From contig NZ_QMKJ01000001.1 of the NCBI RefSeq assembly GCF_003290085.1, forward strand, positions 62,001-126,000: DNA of 64,000 nucleotides. The letters run 5' to 3'. The DNA is from Aliidiomarina sp. B3213 (GTDB lineage Bacteria; Pseudomonadota; Gammaproteobacteria; Enterobacterales; Alteromonadaceae). How positions within the stretch are numbered: position 1 is the first letter of the stretch; each line of letters opens with the position of its first letter. The translations under genes and the position numbers were made by a program. The notes beneath the pieces are model-generated. The model did not search any database, had not been told where the DNA came from, and was given only the letters and a program-made list of their open reading frames with translations. Shown here in pieces: positions 36,429 to 46,546 of this stretch.

Positions 36429-39170
36429 TTATTCAGGTTCTGTCAAAGCTATCGTACATAAAGATATAGCGGCTAGCCCTTGTGTGAGGCGATGTTGCAC
36501 AAATTCTAGGAAGTCTGACCGTTGTGCGTTCCTGACTTCTTGGGCAAGGGTATTTGCCAACTCGAAATCGGCTTGGTTTTTGGTTATTGACTGCCAAAGT
36601 CGTTGAGCTCGAATGCGTAAACTTGGATCTTTATTTTCTAAGTGCCCTGCAATAGCTTGCGTGGCTCGGCGCCATTCCTCGTTGTTTATGTGCTGAACCT
36701 GCTCTGCAAACTCTTGTAAAAACTCAACAATTTTCCCTTCTAAAACGTCAGGGGAATATTGTGGAGATTGCACATAAAACAAAATTCCGGGTAAGCCATG
36801 CATAGGGATATAACTGTTTCCGACTAAGTAACCTAACTGCTGACGAGTTCGCAATTCGTTAAAAAATAAAGGCCCCACAAGATGATTAAGCAGCAGAAAA
36901 TTAGCTTTTTCTGCAAGTGCTGTATGTTCACCTTGAATAAAAAACGCTGCAACGTGGTCTGGGTGGCTACTTGGAAAACTTACGCGCTCGACGCCTTCAG
37001 AAATACGTCGAACGTATCGGCTCAAAGTAGTTGAAGGTGTTGTGGTTATAGGTAACACCGACGATGCGTAACGCGCCATGCTGCGAGCTTCATCTTCTGG
37101 CCAGTCGCCATGAACAAGCAAAGTCGCTTGAGCGTCTCTGAATAAGCCGGGTAATAAATTGGTGTAATGGTCAAAGTCGAGGTCGGAGACACTCTCGGCT
37201 AACTGTTTGGATGTGTGTGCCCCTTGCTGAACATGATGATGGAGTAGGGCAACCATGTGGTTAATCGGGTTGGTTTGGTGAACCGCAGCCCAATTGCTGG
37301 ATAACGAGTGCTTAATGTTCTCGAACGTAGCTTCGTCGGCGCGCACCTCACTTAATGCTTTAACTACTTCTTTAAATACCTTGGGCTGTTGGCACGAGAA
37401 ACCTGTGAGGTGAAGGGTAATTCCCCCGTGTTGGGGGAACAAGTTAATATGAACCCCCGCTATTTCAGCGTCGTAGAAGCGTTCATTTAATGTTTCTAGC
37501 CCTAACTCGCACCAAATACGGCTACAGGCGTAATTGCGTGCACTAGCGTTGGCAAACGGAAGCTTCAACATCAAATAGATGTGTCCTTTCGGAGCTCTGA
37601 AATCCCGGTCTTGTAAATGCCAATAGTCAAATGCCTCATTTAGTACCACTTGCTGTGGGTATCTTTCAGCTTGCCCTTCTAAAGGGAGTGGTTTGTCTCT
37701 TTGCGGAATGAACGCATTGCGGCTAGGAAGTTTAAATGTAACTTGCTCTGGCTCTCGAATGTAAAATTTTGCCTCTGAATCTGTAATGTTACGTACTGAG
37801 AATTCGGTACCGTACCAACGGCTATGTTGGTCAGTTTCTACCTCTGGATGAACGACAGTAATGCGCGCGTTCTCGGGTATAAATCGAGCCAAAATGTCTT
37901 GCGCAAACAGAGTATTCAGTTCGTCCATGCGGTAGTCACCTGAAACCACATGTTCAGGTGCGTAATGAAGCATATTTACAGAGAGTTGTGAGGCTAAATC
38001 AACGGCTTGAATAGGCTCAGGAAAGCGATACGCCAAACCTACAATAGAAGCACGGTCTTTGTATAGAGCTGCGTTGATCCCCTCAGCTGTGACTAGCCGA
38101 ATGTAGGAAAAACACCATTGGATAATGTCCTGTATATGCGACTGACCATCTTCCGTAAGCTGAATGTTGATCGTGAAGTCTTTAAAGTTACTACCGCTTG
38201 CGCCACCACCGGCAGAAAGGTTAAGAATCCAGCCTTTGTGGCGTAACTGCGCACATAATGAAGACTCTCCTTCGTGACCTAATAAATGCGCAATGAAACT
38301 CGTTGTTTTATATAGGTAGTCGCTATTAATTTCTTCCAAGCCAAACGTTATAAACAAACGATTCGCATTTTTTAGCGGTTTAACGTAAATCCATTGGCTG
38401 GTGTTGTCGCTCAAGTATAACGGTTCACTGATTTCGGGCGGTGCAACCCCTTGGCTTGGTAGCTCAGAAAAAAGCAGTTCAACGTCACCTTGCATGGTTT
38501 CAATAGACTCGCTACTCACCAAAGTTAACGCCATATTGCTAGCATGATAATAATCTTGGTGAAACTGGCGCAGTTGATTTTGAATGGTGAGCCCAGGTTT
38601 GTCTTGTAGTGTTTCTGCGTTGCCTACAGAAAACTTTGAGAAAGGGTGCGACGGGTTACTGGTTTGTTTGTGCACATCATATAATCGGCGTAGTTCGTCT
38701 TTTAACTTAAGCCTAAATTCAGACTCAATAGCTTGGCGTTCACGTTCTATCCAGTCCTCATGCAACTGTGGGGCAATAAGAATTCGCGCGAATCTTTTTA
38801 ATGCTTCGTGGAAATGCTCATTAGGAACTTCAAAATAAAAGTTACTGTGCTCAGTGCCTGTCCACGCGTTATGGTGGCCGCCGGAGTAACTCATGAAGTC
38901 TGAATATGCATCTGCCTCTGGGTAAGCATCACTTCCTAAAAACAGCATATGTTCAAGAAAGTGGGCTAAGCCAGGAGTGTCTGGCGGGTCTTGAAAGTGT
39001 CCTGCTTTAACCGTGACGGAAGCTGCTGATTGAGGGGTGTCTGGCTGATGTACCAAGAGAACGGGAAGACCATTCGGTAAGGTTACCCATTTGTAGTCCC
39101 GTTCATCAGAAGGACTCTTCTCAATCACAAATTCTTGGCTTTGCGCCTCAGAATTGTTGGTAGTGACCAT
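36429..39170 (-). CDS. Pitrilysin-type zinc metalloprotease (M16 family, insulinase-like)
   Basis: A 913-residue protein of the M16 family. The inverted zinc-binding motif HFLEH is at 70-74 within LAHFLEHMLFLGSDAYPEAD, and the third ligand glutamate lies about 77 residues on (ERERQAIESEF). Three further non-catalytic M16 domains follow, giving the size of protease III/insulysin rather than the short PqqL-like forms. There is no signal peptide, unlike E. coli PtrA, so a cytoplasmic location is likely. It should degrade peptides. Transcribed towards the EAL gene. Confidence 0.9.
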   Translation of the reverse strand: MVTTNNSEAQSQEFVIEKSPSDERDYKWVTLPNGLPVLLVHQPDTPQSAASVTVKAGHFQDPPDTPGLAHFLEHMLFLGSDAYPEADAYSDFMSYSGGHHNAWTGTEHSNFYFEVPNEHFHEALKRFARILIAPQLHEDWIERERQAIESEFRLKLKDELRRLYDVHKQTSNPSHPFSKFSVGNAETLQDKPGLTIQNQLRQFHQDYYHASNMALTLVSSESIETMQGDVELLFSELPSQGVAPPEISEPLYLSDNTSQWIYVKPLKNANRLFITFGLEEINSDYLYKTTSFIAHLLGHEGESSLCAQLRHKGWILNLSAGGGASGSNFKDFTINIQLTEDGQSHIQDIIQWCFSYIRLVTAEGINAALYKDRASIVGLAYRFPEPIQAVDLASQLSVNMLHYAPEHVVSGDYRMDELNTLFAQDILARFIPENARITVVHPEVETDQHSRWYGTEFSVRNITDSEAKFYIREPEQVTFKLPSRNAFIPQRDKPLPLEGQAERYPQQVVLNEAFDYWHLQDRDFRAPKGHIYLMLKLPFANASARNYACSRIWCELGLETLNERFYDAEIAGVHINLFPQHGGITLHLTGFSCQQPKVFKEVVKALSEVRADEATFENIKHSLSSNWAAVHQTNPINHMVALLHHHVQQGAHTSKQLAESVSDLDFDHYTNLLPGLFRDAQATLLVHGDWPEDEARSMARYASSVLPITTTPSTTLSRYVRRISEGVERVSFPSSHPDHVAAFFIQGEHTALAEKANFLLLNHLVGPLFFNELRTRQQLGYLVGNSYIPMHGLPGILFYVQSPQYSPDVLEGKIVEFLQEFAEQVQHINNEEWRRATQAIAGHLENKDPSLRIRAQRLWQSITKNQADFELANTLAQEVRNAQRSDFLEFVQHRLTQGLAAISLCTIALTEPE

Positions 39171-39227
39171 GAGAAGAGCCTCGCTAAGCAGAAAAGTATA
39201 TAGTCGCCGGTGTTAATACTGCTTAAA

Positions 39228-39575
39228 TTAGGCGTCTAACGGTACGTTAAAATCTTCGGGTGTCTCGAAATCTCCTGAAATACTTACTACACGCCCATTT
39301 TCAAAGTGGACAAATAATTCACGAGTAACGATGTCACCACGACCTGGCTTTAAACGGTATATATAATGCCAAGTATCGTTTCGGAATGCGTCTTCTGCAA
39401 CTGGAGAGCCTAAAACATAGGTAACTTGCTCGTGCGTCATTCCTACTCTTAAATTATCTACGTCACGTTGCTCTAAATAGTTCCCTTGCGGAATGTCTAT
39501 TTTATAAACTAACGGGTCAAACACAGAGCAACCCGCCAAAAACATAACAAATACTGCAATTCCCAAAAACTTCAT
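39228..39575 (-). CDS. bamE: Outer-membrane assembly lipoprotein BamE (SmpA)
   Basis: A 115-residue outer-membrane lipoprotein with lipobox LAGC (Cys16). The SmpA/OmlA fold is seen in YKIDIPQGNYL, the DNLRVGMTHEQVTYVLGSPV helix region (residues 40-60) and DTWHYIYRLKPG. It stabilises BamD-BamA in beta-barrel insertion. The recN gene lies directly upstream on the same strand, but a terminator stands between them, so bamE probably has its own promoter. Confidence 0.95.
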   Translation of the reverse strand: MKFLGIAVFVMFLAGCSVFDPLVYKIDIPQGNYLEQRDVDNLRVGMTHEQVTYVLGSPVAEDAFRNDTWHYIYRLKPGRGDIVTRELFVHFENGRVVSISGDFETPEDFNVPLDA

Positions 39576-39624
39576 AAGGTATCCATTGGTGTAATCATCA
39601 AAAGTACAATGTTCATCATAACGT

Positions 39625-39660
39625 AAAAAGACTGTGGCTCGCTATATGAGAACCACAGCC
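39625..39660 (-). terminator. Rho-independent terminator of recN
   Basis: On the minus strand, a stem of about 13 bp (GGCTGTGGTTCTC with its near-complement, loop ATAT) is followed by TTTTTACG. It starts about 30 bases after the recN stop. Confidence 0.78.
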
Positions 39661-39688
39661 TTTGGTTAATCTAATGCAAAAAAGTTCC

Positions 39689-41350
39689 CTAACCGGCAAG
39701 TAATTCCTGCGCATTCGCAATGCTGTTTGCCGTAATATTGTCGCCACCGAGCAAGCGCGCTAACGCTTTTACTCTTTGGTCGTCATTCAATGGCGTCATC
39801 TGCGTTGTTGTTTTACCATTTTGGTTCACCTTTTCCACTTCTAATTGCTGGTGCGCGCGCGCCGCAACCTGAGGGAGGTGAGTAACGCAAATAACTTGAT
39901 TGGCCTGACCTAGCTTACGCAACAATTTTCCTACGGTTGCCGCGGTTGGCCCACTTACGCCAACGTCTACTTCGTCGAATATCAATGTAGGTAACCCGTC
40001 GTGCTGCGCTGTGAGTACCTGTATGGCTAAGCTTATGCGAGATAATTCACCTCCAGAAGCTACTTTTTGCAGAGGCTGTAATGTTTGACCTGCATTCATG
40101 GCAACATCAAAACTTACGCTATCAAATCCTTTCGCAGAGCTTTGCTGCAGCGAGCTTTCAATGCGAACTAAAAACTGACCTTCCTTCATATTTAAGTCTC
40201 GCATAGTGCTTTGCACCTGCGACGACAGCTTTTTGCCAGTAGTTTTGCGAGCTGACGACAGCTTTTCAGCATGAGCTTTAAACTCAGCTTCCGCTGCTTC
40301 AATATCTTTGTCTATCGTTTCAAGTCGTTCAGAACTATTGGCTAAACCCGCTAGTTCACCTTGCAAAGCATGGTAGTGGTTCACTAACTCTTCTGGCGCA
40401 ACTTGATGCTTGCGAGCCAACTGCATAGCGTTGGTTAGCCGAGACTCTACTTCTGCGAAAGCTTGTGGATCGCTTTCTAAATGATCTTGGTAATGCCTTA
40501 ATTCTCGAACAGCCTCTTCTATTTGCACGCTGGATTGTTCGAGTAACTCAACGATCGGGGCTAGTTTGTCGTCTAGCTCTACACTTTCTTGGAGTCTTTG
40601 AATAACTTGCTCTACCAGACCATAAGCGTTGTTATGCTCACCGTCGTAAAGTGAATTTAAGCCATAAAGCGCGTGCTCTTGTAGCTGAGTGGTATTCGCT
40701 AAACGATTATGATCTTGTTCTAGCTGTTCGAATTCACCTTCTTGAATATCAAACTCTTCGAGTTCACGAACTTGATACTCCAGTAACTGACGCTGGGCGA
40801 GTGTAGCTTCGCTCTCTGTACTGAGCTGTTTCTTTTCTTTCAGTAAAGATTGCCAAGCTTTCCATGACTCTTTTACTTTCGCTAATAAACTTGAATGATC
40901 TCCATACTGATCGAGAAGTGTAAGTTGTTGCTCAGACTTCATCAGTAAATGGTGATCGTGTTGCCCATGTAAGCTTACGAGTAGACTTCCTAATTCTTTC
41001 AGTAAGGCAACGGGTACAGGTGCTGCATTCACATAAGCTTTAGAGCGGCCTTCCGCGCTTATTGTACGGCGTATAACACACTCTTCGTCGGCTTCAAGCT
41101 CACGGCTCTCTAGCCATTTCTGTACGTCGGGAAGGGTTTCTGTATGGAAACTCGCGCTTATCTCTGCTTTTTTTGATGCGTCGCGCACCATAGACGCTTC
41201 CGCGCGTGCGCCTAGGCAAAGGCTTAGCGCGTCTAAGGCGATGGATTTACCGGCACCGGTTTCACCTGTAATAGCACTCATGCCTGATTTAAAGTCGATA
41301 CTCATGTCATCGACGATAGCGAAATTGCGAATACAGAGTTGCGTTAACAT
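39689..41350 (-). CDS. recN: DNA repair protein RecN
   Basis: An SMC-like ATPase for double-strand break repair. The start is the ATG giving MLTQLCIRNFAIVDD; the 25 codons upstream include the LexA box. The 553 residues show Walker A GETGAGKS near 29-37, a long coiled coil (about 150-390) and the C-terminal ABC signature/Walker B region SGGELSRISLAIQ and LIFDEVDVGVSG. A LexA site just upstream indicates SOS induction, as in E. coli. Confidence 0.97.
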   Translation of the reverse strand: MLTQLCIRNFAIVDDMSIDFKSGMSAITGETGAGKSIALDALSLCLGARAEASMVRDASKKAEISASFHTETLPDVQKWLESRELEADEECVIRRTISAEGRSKAYVNAAPVPVALLKELGSLLVSLHGQHDHHLLMKSEQQLTLLDQYGDHSSLLAKVKESWKAWQSLLKEKKQLSTESEATLAQRQLLEYQVRELEEFDIQEGEFEQLEQDHNRLANTTQLQEHALYGLNSLYDGEHNNAYGLVEQVIQRLQESVELDDKLAPIVELLEQSSVQIEEAVRELRHYQDHLESDPQAFAEVESRLTNAMQLARKHQVAPEELVNHYHALQGELAGLANSSERLETIDKDIEAAEAEFKAHAEKLSSARKTTGKKLSSQVQSTMRDLNMKEGQFLVRIESSLQQSSAKGFDSVSFDVAMNAGQTLQPLQKVASGGELSRISLAIQVLTAQHDGLPTLIFDEVDVGVSGPTAATVGKLLRKLGQANQVICVTHLPQVAARAHQQLEVEKVNQNGKTTTQMTPLNDDQRVKALARLLGGDNITANSIANAQELLAG

Positions 41351-41377
41351 AAAGAAGTCTCCATAGAAAATGCCGCA

Positions 41378-41393
41378 CTGTTTATATGTACAG
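41378..41393 (-). promoter_or_regulatory. LexA (SOS) box of recN
   Basis: CTG-TTTATATGTA-CAG, a complete CTG-N10-CAG LexA operator with an AT-rich centre, 28 bases from the recN start codon. Further CAG/CTG half-sites follow in the next 25 bases (around 41391-41418), but none makes a second perfect operator. Confidence 0.85.
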
Positions 41394-41444
41394 TATAAAT
41401 ATACAGTGTTTGTACAGTATGGCAAGTCAGTTAAGAGAAAATCT

Positions 41445-42353
41445 TTAAAAGAGGCGGCTACCCCAAGCCAACTTGTTTCTTAGAACATTGAAATAGTTGT
41501 AATTTCTTGGGTGTATTAAACGCAAATGTTGAGCTTGACGCTGAATGTTTATCGTTGAACCAGGTTTCACAGCTAGGGTGTTATGACCGTCGCAGCTTAA
41601 ATGAAGGGGTTCGTTGTCGGGGGCAACCCGAAGCGATATTTTGCTTTCTGCAGGAACAACTAAAGGTCGACTGCTTAAGGTGTGAGGAAACATAGGGATG
41701 ATGTTTATCGCTTCCAAACCGGGGTGCAGTATGCTGCCACCAGCCGACAATGAGTATGCAGTAGAGCCGGTAGGCGTAGCAATAATAAGACCGTCTGAGC
41801 GTTGCGAAAACACAAACTGGTCGTCAACAAACACTTCAAATTCGATCATATGAGCAACTTTATCGGAGTGCAGTACGACTTCGTTCATGGCATTGCCATA
41901 TTCGCATGCTCCACTTTCTTTGTTAACTTGAGCGTCTAACAAGAAGCGCATTTCCGTTGTGTATTCACCCGCGAGCACTTCACTTAAATACTTCGTGGCG
42001 TCCTCAGGGCTTAAATCGGTAAGAAAACCTAACTTTCCTCGGTTTACACCAATAACGCCGACATCATGCAAACTCAATTCTCTTGCGGCGCCAAGCATAT
42101 TGCCGTCACCACCCACCACAACAGCTAAGTCAGCGCGCTTGCCTAACTCTGAAGTGGACACACTCTCAATAGACGCTACTGAACATTGTTGGTGTGCTCT
42201 GTCTTCTGCGAGGATGGTGTAACCCGCGTCTGACAATGATTGGCAGAGCGACTCAAATGTTGCTCGAGCTTTGTCGGTCGACGGAATACCCAACAGTCCA
42301 ATGGTTTTGAACGTTGAATTTTGCGCTGGCGTAGTAATCAAATCCTGACTCAT
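41445..42353 (-). CDS. nadK: NAD kinase
   Basis: Phosphorylates NAD to NADP using ATP. Start taken at MSQDLITTPAQNS (302 residues); the frame is open 9 codons further. The catalytic GGDGNMLGAAR lies near 76-86, GVNRGKLGFLTD near 103 and the later SDGLIIATPTGSTAYSLSAGG near 178-198, all hallmarks of the family. It sits just upstream of recN and is divergent from grpE, the same arrangement as in E. coli (grpE/nadK/recN/bamE). Confidence 0.96.
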   Translation of the reverse strand: MSQDLITTPAQNSTFKTIGLLGIPSTDKARATFESLCQSLSDAGYTILAEDRAHQQCSVASIESVSTSELGKRADLAVVVGGDGNMLGAARELSLHDVGVIGVNRGKLGFLTDLSPEDATKYLSEVLAGEYTTEMRFLLDAQVNKESGACEYGNAMNEVVLHSDKVAHMIEFEVFVDDQFVFSQRSDGLIIATPTGSTAYSLSAGGSILHPGLEAINIIPMFPHTLSSRPLVVPAESKISLRVAPDNEPLHLSCDGHNTLAVKPGSTINIQRQAQHLRLIHPRNYNYFNVLRNKLAWGSRLF

Positions 42354-42457
42354 CGGGTATTCCTGCAAATCGCCTTTCAATGTTGAACGAAAAGGTTTAA
42401 TGGGGTAACGCTAAAAAGAATCTAAAAAAAATTCAATAAAAACCCTTACGAATTGTA

Positions 42458-42482
42458 TTGAAATATTTTTAGCTAGCCCCAT
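42458..42482 (+). promoter_or_regulatory. Sigma-32 heat-shock promoter of grpE
   Basis: TTGAAA, 13-base spacer, CCCCAT: an exact match to the sigma-32 core consensus, followed by ATAGG. It ends 39 bases before the grpE start. Confidence 0.9.
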
Positions 42483-42521
42483 ATAGGCTTCATTAGATTG
42501 ACCAATAATGGAGTTTAACAC

Positions 42522-43163
42522 ATGACAGACGCTGCTAAGCCCGGTTCTCAACAAGAACAACCGCAAGAAGAAGCTCAAGTTGAGCAAACCGAAGCGCAAG
42601 TTGAAGAATCAACTTCTGACGCGCAAGAAAGCCAAGCACCGGAAGGTGAAAACGATTTAGCAACTCGTCTTGCTGAAGTGGAAGCGGCTTTAGCGGCTGC
42701 TCAAGAACAAGCTTCAACGGAAAAAGACAAAGCGTTGCGCGTTGCTGCCGAAGCTGAAAATGTGAAACGTCGTTCAGCGCAGGAAGTAGAAAAAGCTAAA
42801 AACTTCGCGCTAGAAAAATTTGCAGGTGAATTGCTTTCGGTTATCGACAATCTTGAGCGTGCAATGCAAGCCATCGATAACGAAGACGATGCAATGAAAA
42901 GTGTCTATGAAGGCATTGAAATGACCTACAAAGGCTTTATCCAAACTATCGAGAAGTTTGGTATGCAACCGGTTAATCCTGAAGGTGAAGCGTTTGACCC
43001 ACAATTACATCAAGCAATGGGTATGCAGGAAAGCGAAGACGTCGCGCCAAATACAGTGCTTGCTGTTATGCAAAAAGGTTACACCCTAAATGGCCGACTT
43101 TTACGTCCGGCAATGGTGATGGTGTCTAGAGCGCCGACCGAAGGTGTAGATACTCAGGCTTAA
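42522..43163 (+). CDS. grpE: Nucleotide exchange factor GrpE
   Basis: Cochaperone that releases ADP from DnaK. A Gln/Glu/Ala-rich N-terminus (1-40) leads into the long dimerisation helix (about 45-120, LRVAAEAENVKRR) and the C-terminal beta domain (GEAFDPQLHQAMG, PNTVLAVMQKGYTLNGRLLRPAMVMVS). 213 residues is normal. It has its own heat-shock promoter and is followed after 93 bases by dnaK, which has another. Confidence 0.96.
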   Translation: MTDAAKPGSQQEQPQEEAQVEQTEAQVEESTSDAQESQAPEGENDLATRLAEVEAALAAAQEQASTEKDKALRVAAEAENVKRRSAQEVEKAKNFALEKFAGELLSVIDNLERAMQAIDNEDDAMKSVYEGIEMTYKGFIQTIEKFGMQPVNPEGEAFDPQLHQAMGMQESEDVAPNTVLAVMQKGYTLNGRLLRPAMVMVSRAPTEGVDTQA

Positions 43164-43188
43164 TTGCAAAGAAATTTGAGTTATTTCA

Positions 43189-43213
43189 TTGAAATTTAAC
43201 AGGGTGACCCCAC
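43189..43213 (+). promoter_or_regulatory. Sigma-32 heat-shock promoter of dnaK
   Basis: TTGAAA, 13-base spacer, CCCCAC followed by AT. It differs from consensus by one base. It lies in the grpE-dnaK gap, 44 bases before the dnaK start. Confidence 0.88.
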
Positions 43214-43256
43214 ATAAAGGTTAACCCGGAAAGAATTGGTAGTTTGGGAGATTATT

Positions 43257-45179
43257 ATGAGCAAAGTGATTGGTATTGACTTAGGTACTACAAACTCTTG
43301 TGTTGCCATCATGGATGGTGACAAAGCACGCGTTCTTGAAAACGCAGAAGGCGATCGTACAACGCCTTCAATTGTAGCTTTTACAGAAGACGGTGAAACG
43401 CTAGTAGGTTCTCCTGCAAAGCGTCAAGCGGTTACTAACCCAGCGAACACATTGTTTGCAATTAAGCGTCTTATCGGTCGTCGTTTTGAAGACGAAGAAG
43501 TTCAGCGCGACATCGGCATTATGCCATACAAAATTGTTAAAGCTGACAACGGCGACGCTTGGGTAGAGTCGAAAGGTGAGAAGAAAGCTCCACCTCAAAT
43601 TTCTGCTGAAGTTTTGAAGAAAATGAAGAAAACAGCAGAAGACTATCTCGGTGAGAAAGTTACTGAAGCTGTAATTACAGTACCTGCGTACTTCAACGAC
43701 GCACAACGTCAAGCAACCAAAGACGCTGGCCGCATCGCAGGTTTAGAAGTTAAGCGTATTATCAACGAGCCAACAGCGGCTGCTCTTGCCTACGGTATGG
43801 ACAAGAAAGCTGGTGACCGTACAGTAGCGGTTTACGACTTAGGTGGTGGTACGTTCGATATCTCAATTATCGAGATTGACGAAGTAGAAGGCGAGCACAC
43901 GTTTGAAGTACTAGCAACTAATGGTGACACGCACCTAGGTGGTGAAGACTTCGATAACCGTGTAATCAACTACTTGGTAGAACAGTTCCAGAAAGACCAA
44001 GGTATCGACTTACGTAAAGATCCTTTGGCAATGCAGCGCTTAAAAGAAGCGGGTGAGAAAGCGAAAATTGAACTTTCTTCTGCGCAGCAAACAGAAGTGA
44101 ACTTGCCATACATCACAGCAGACGGTTCTGGTCCTAAGCACTTGGCTATCAAACTAACGCGCTCAAAACTTGAGAGCTTAGTAGAAGACATGATCAAGAA
44201 GACACTTGAGCCAGTAAAAACAGCATTATCTGACGCAGGCTTGAAAGTAGGCGACATCCAAGACGTTATCTTGGTGGGTGGTCAAACACGTATGCCTAAA
44301 GTTCAAGAATTGGTTACAGACTTCTTCGGTAAAGAACCACGTAAAGACGTGAACCCAGACGAAGCTGTTGCAATTGGTGCTGCGGTTCAAGCGGGTGTAC
44401 TACAAGGTGACGTGAAAGACGTACTACTTCTAGACGTGTGCCCACTGTCACTTGGTATCGAAACTATGGGTGGCGTAATGACTACGCTTATCGAGAAAAA
44501 TACGACGATTCCAACGAAGAAGTCGCAAACATTCTCGACTGCGGAAGACAACCAGTCTGCGGTAACGATTCATGTACTTCAGGGTGAGCGTAAACGTTCA
44601 AGTGACAATAAGTCATTGGGACAATTCAACCTAGAAGGTATTCGTGCAGCAATGCGCGGTCAGCCGCAAATCGAAGTTACTTTCGACATCGACGCGGACG
44701 GTATCTTGAATGTGTCTGCGAAAGATAAAGACACAGGTAAAGAACAGAAAATTACCATTAAAGCTTCTTCAGGCCTAAGTGATGATGAAGTAGAAAGCAT
44801 GGTTCGTGACGCAGAATTGAATGCAGAAGAAGACCGCAAGTTTGAAGAAACTGTTCAGGCTCGCAACCAAGCTGATGCATTGATTCACGCTACACGCAAG
44901 CAAATGGAAGAAGCAGGTGATGCACTTCCTGAAGAAGACAAAACTGCAATCGAAAGCGCAATTAGCGAGCTAGAGGAAGCAGTGAAAGAGGGTGAGAAAG
45001 AAGCGATTGAGCAGAAGTCTCAAGCCTTAATGGAAGCGTCTGCAAAACTTATGGAAATTGCTCAGCAAAACGCACAGCAGCAAGCTGGTGCAGGTGAAGA
45101 GCAAGGCCCTGCAGAGAACGCCGCGGATGACGTAGTCGACGCAGAGTTCGAAGAAGTTCAAGACGACGACAAGAAATAA
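43257..45179 (+). CDS. dnaK: Chaperone DnaK (Hsp70)
   Basis: Central ATP-dependent chaperone. The ATG giving [15 protein letters not shown] was chosen; a GTG-type extension of 7 codons is open but not family-like. Length is 640 residues. The nucleotide-binding domain signatures are [10 protein letters not shown] (4-13), [13 protein letters not shown] (about 195-207) and [14 protein letters not shown] (about 335). The substrate-binding domain and the acidic C-terminal tail ending in DDDKK follow. Operates with GrpE and DnaJ encoded on either side. Confidence 0.98.
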   Translation: MSKVIGIDLGTTNSCVAIMDGDKARVLENAEGDRTTPSIVAFTEDGETLVGSPAKRQAVTNPANTLFAIKRLIGRRFEDEEVQRDIGIMPYKIVKADNGDAWVESKGEKKAPPQISAEVLKKMKKTAEDYLGEKVTEAVITVPAYFNDAQRQATKDAGRIAGLEVKRIINEPTAAALAYGMDKKAGDRTVAVYDLGGGTFDISIIEIDEVEGEHTFEVLATNGDTHLGGEDFDNRVINYLVEQFQKDQGIDLRKDPLAMQRLKEAGEKAKIELSSAQQTEVNLPYITADGSGPKHLAIKLTRSKLESLVEDMIKKTLEPVKTALSDAGLKVGDIQDVILVGGQTRMPKVQELVTDFFGKEPRKDVNPDEAVAIGAAVQAGVLQGDVKDVLLLDVCPLSLGIETMGGVMTTLIEKNTTIPTKKSQTFSTAEDNQSAVTIHVLQGERKRSSDNKSLGQFNLEGIRAAMRGQPQIEVTFDIDADGILNVSAKDKDTGKEQKITIKASSGLSDDEVESMVRDAELNAEEDRKFEETVQARNQADALIHATRKQMEEAGDALPEEDKTAIESAISELEEAVKEGEKEAIEQKSQALMEASAKLMEIAQQNAQQQAGAGEEQGPAENAADDVVDAEFEEVQDDDKK

Positions 45180-45205
45180 TTGTCGATTCTGTTAGAACGT
45201 TCTTG

Positions 45206-45240
45206 CACGGGTGTTGCCGCTAGGTAACGCCCGTGTGTTT
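45206..45240 (+). terminator. Hairpin between dnaK and dnaJ, possible attenuator
   Basis: A 10-bp stem (45206-45215 with 45226-45235, one G-T pair) and 10-base loop, then TGTTTGTTT. The U-rich tail is imperfect, which would allow partial readthrough and explain a lower dnaJ dose. The latter is inference. Confidence 0.6.
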
Positions 45241-45271
45241 GTTTAGAACCGAATAAAAGAAGACGTAAAGT

Positions 45272-46417
45272 ATGGCTAAAAGCGATTATTACGAAATTCT
45301 AGGCGTAGACAAAGGCGCTAACGAACGCGACATCAAAAAAGCGTACAAGCGCTTGGCGATGAAGTATCACCCTGACCGTACGAAAGGGGACAAAGACTTA
45401 GAAGCTAAATTTAAAGAAGTAAAGGAAGCTTACGAAGTCTTGAACGACCCACAAAAACGCCAAGCTTATGACCAATATGGTCACGCTGCATTTGAACAAG
45501 CACAAGGCGGAGCCGGTGGCTTTGGTGGCGGCGGTGCGGACTTTGCCGACATCTTCGGTGACGTGTTCGGTGATATTTTTGGCGGCGGTCGCGGAAGACA
45601 GCGTAGCCGAGCTCAGCGTGGTTCAGACCTTCGCTATAACTTAGAACTTTCATTGGAAGAAGCTGTTGCTGGTAAAACAGCGGAGCTGAAAATTCCAACG
45701 TTAGCGGCATGTGACGACTGTGGTGGTTCTGGCGCAGAGAAAGGCTCGAAGTCGGAAACCTGCGACTACTGTCATGGCCAAGGTCAAATTCAAATGCGCC
45801 AAGGATTCTTTGCTGTGCAGCAAACATGTCCGAAGTGTAGTGGTAGCGGTAAGGTTATTAAGAACCCTTGCAAAACCTGTCATGGCGAAGGCCGGGTAGA
45901 GAAAACTAAAACGCTTAGCGTGAAAATTCCAGCTGGCGTAGACACGGGCGACAGAATTCGTTTAGCAGGTGAGGGTGAAGCCGGTGAGCATGGCGCTCCT
46001 GCAGGTGATCTTTATGTGCAAGTGCATGTACGTGAACATCCTATTTTCCGCCGTGATGGCAATAACTTGTACTGCGACGTACCGATAAGCTTTACCCAAG
46101 CTGCCTTGGGCGGTGAAGTGCAAGTGCCAACGCTAGATGGCCGTGTGAAGTTGAAAATTCCAACTGAAACACAAACAGGGCGTATGTTCCGTTTGCGTGG
46201 TAAAGGTGTGAAATCTGTGCGCAGTGGCGCAGTAGGCGACCTGGTTTGTAAGGCTGTTTTAGAAACGCCTGTGAACTTGTCGGCTAAGCAGAAAGAGCTT
46301 TTGCAAGAGTTTGAAGAGTCAATGGGCAAAGGCGAAGAAGCGGCTCGCTATCGTCCAAAAGAACGTGGTTTCTTTGACGGTGTGAAGAAGTTCTTCGACG
46401 ACTTGACTGGCAACTAA
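45272..46417 (+). CDS. dnaJ: Chaperone DnaJ (Hsp40)
   Basis: Cochaperone that loads substrates onto DnaK. The J domain (1-70) contains HPD in [10 protein letters not shown] Gly/Phe-rich linker follows (78-115), then four zinc-finger repeats of the CxxCxGxG type ([32 protein letters not shown]) between about 149 and 210, and the C-terminal substrate domain. 381 residues is usual for class I DnaJ. Terminated by a strong hairpin. Confidence 0.98.
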   Translation: MAKSDYYEILGVDKGANERDIKKAYKRLAMKYHPDRTKGDKDLEAKFKEVKEAYEVLNDPQKRQAYDQYGHAAFEQAQGGAGGFGGGGADFADIFGDVFGDIFGGGRGRQRSRAQRGSDLRYNLELSLEEAVAGKTAELKIPTLAACDDCGGSGAEKGSKSETCDYCHGQGQIQMRQGFFAVQQTCPKCSGSGKVIKNPCKTCHGEGRVEKTKTLSVKIPAGVDTGDRIRLAGEGEAGEHGAPAGDLYVQVHVREHPIFRRDGNNLYCDVPISFTQAALGGEVQVPTLDGRVKLKIPTETQTGRMFRLRGKGVKSVRSGAVGDLVCKAVLETPVNLSAKQKELLQEFEESMGKGEEAARYRPKERGFFDGVKKFFDDLTGN

Positions 46418-46435
46418 ACTCTTTACGTGATGGAA

Positions 46436-46472
46436 GGGGGTCAGAGCACTTAGTGCTCTGACCCCCTTTTTT
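46436..46472 (+). terminator. Strong terminator of dnaJ with REP-like palindrome
   Basis: A perfect 14-bp stem, GGGGGTCAGAGCAC with its complement, loop TTA, then six T. It is unusually long and resembles intergenic palindromes that recur in many gammaproteobacterial genomes (GGTCAGAGCAC type). It marks the left edge of a structured non-coding region. Confidence 0.88.
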
Positions 46473-46546
46473 ATTGAGTAGGGGGACTGGCTTCAACCTG
46501 TCCCCATATGGTTAAAGTAACTGGTGCTAGGTATTTGGTTACGTAT

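Noticed and set aside
46436-46466. CRISPR-like repeat pattern around the dnaJ terminator
   Set aside because: Only one palindrome with a T run is present, with no regularly spaced direct repeats or cas genes.
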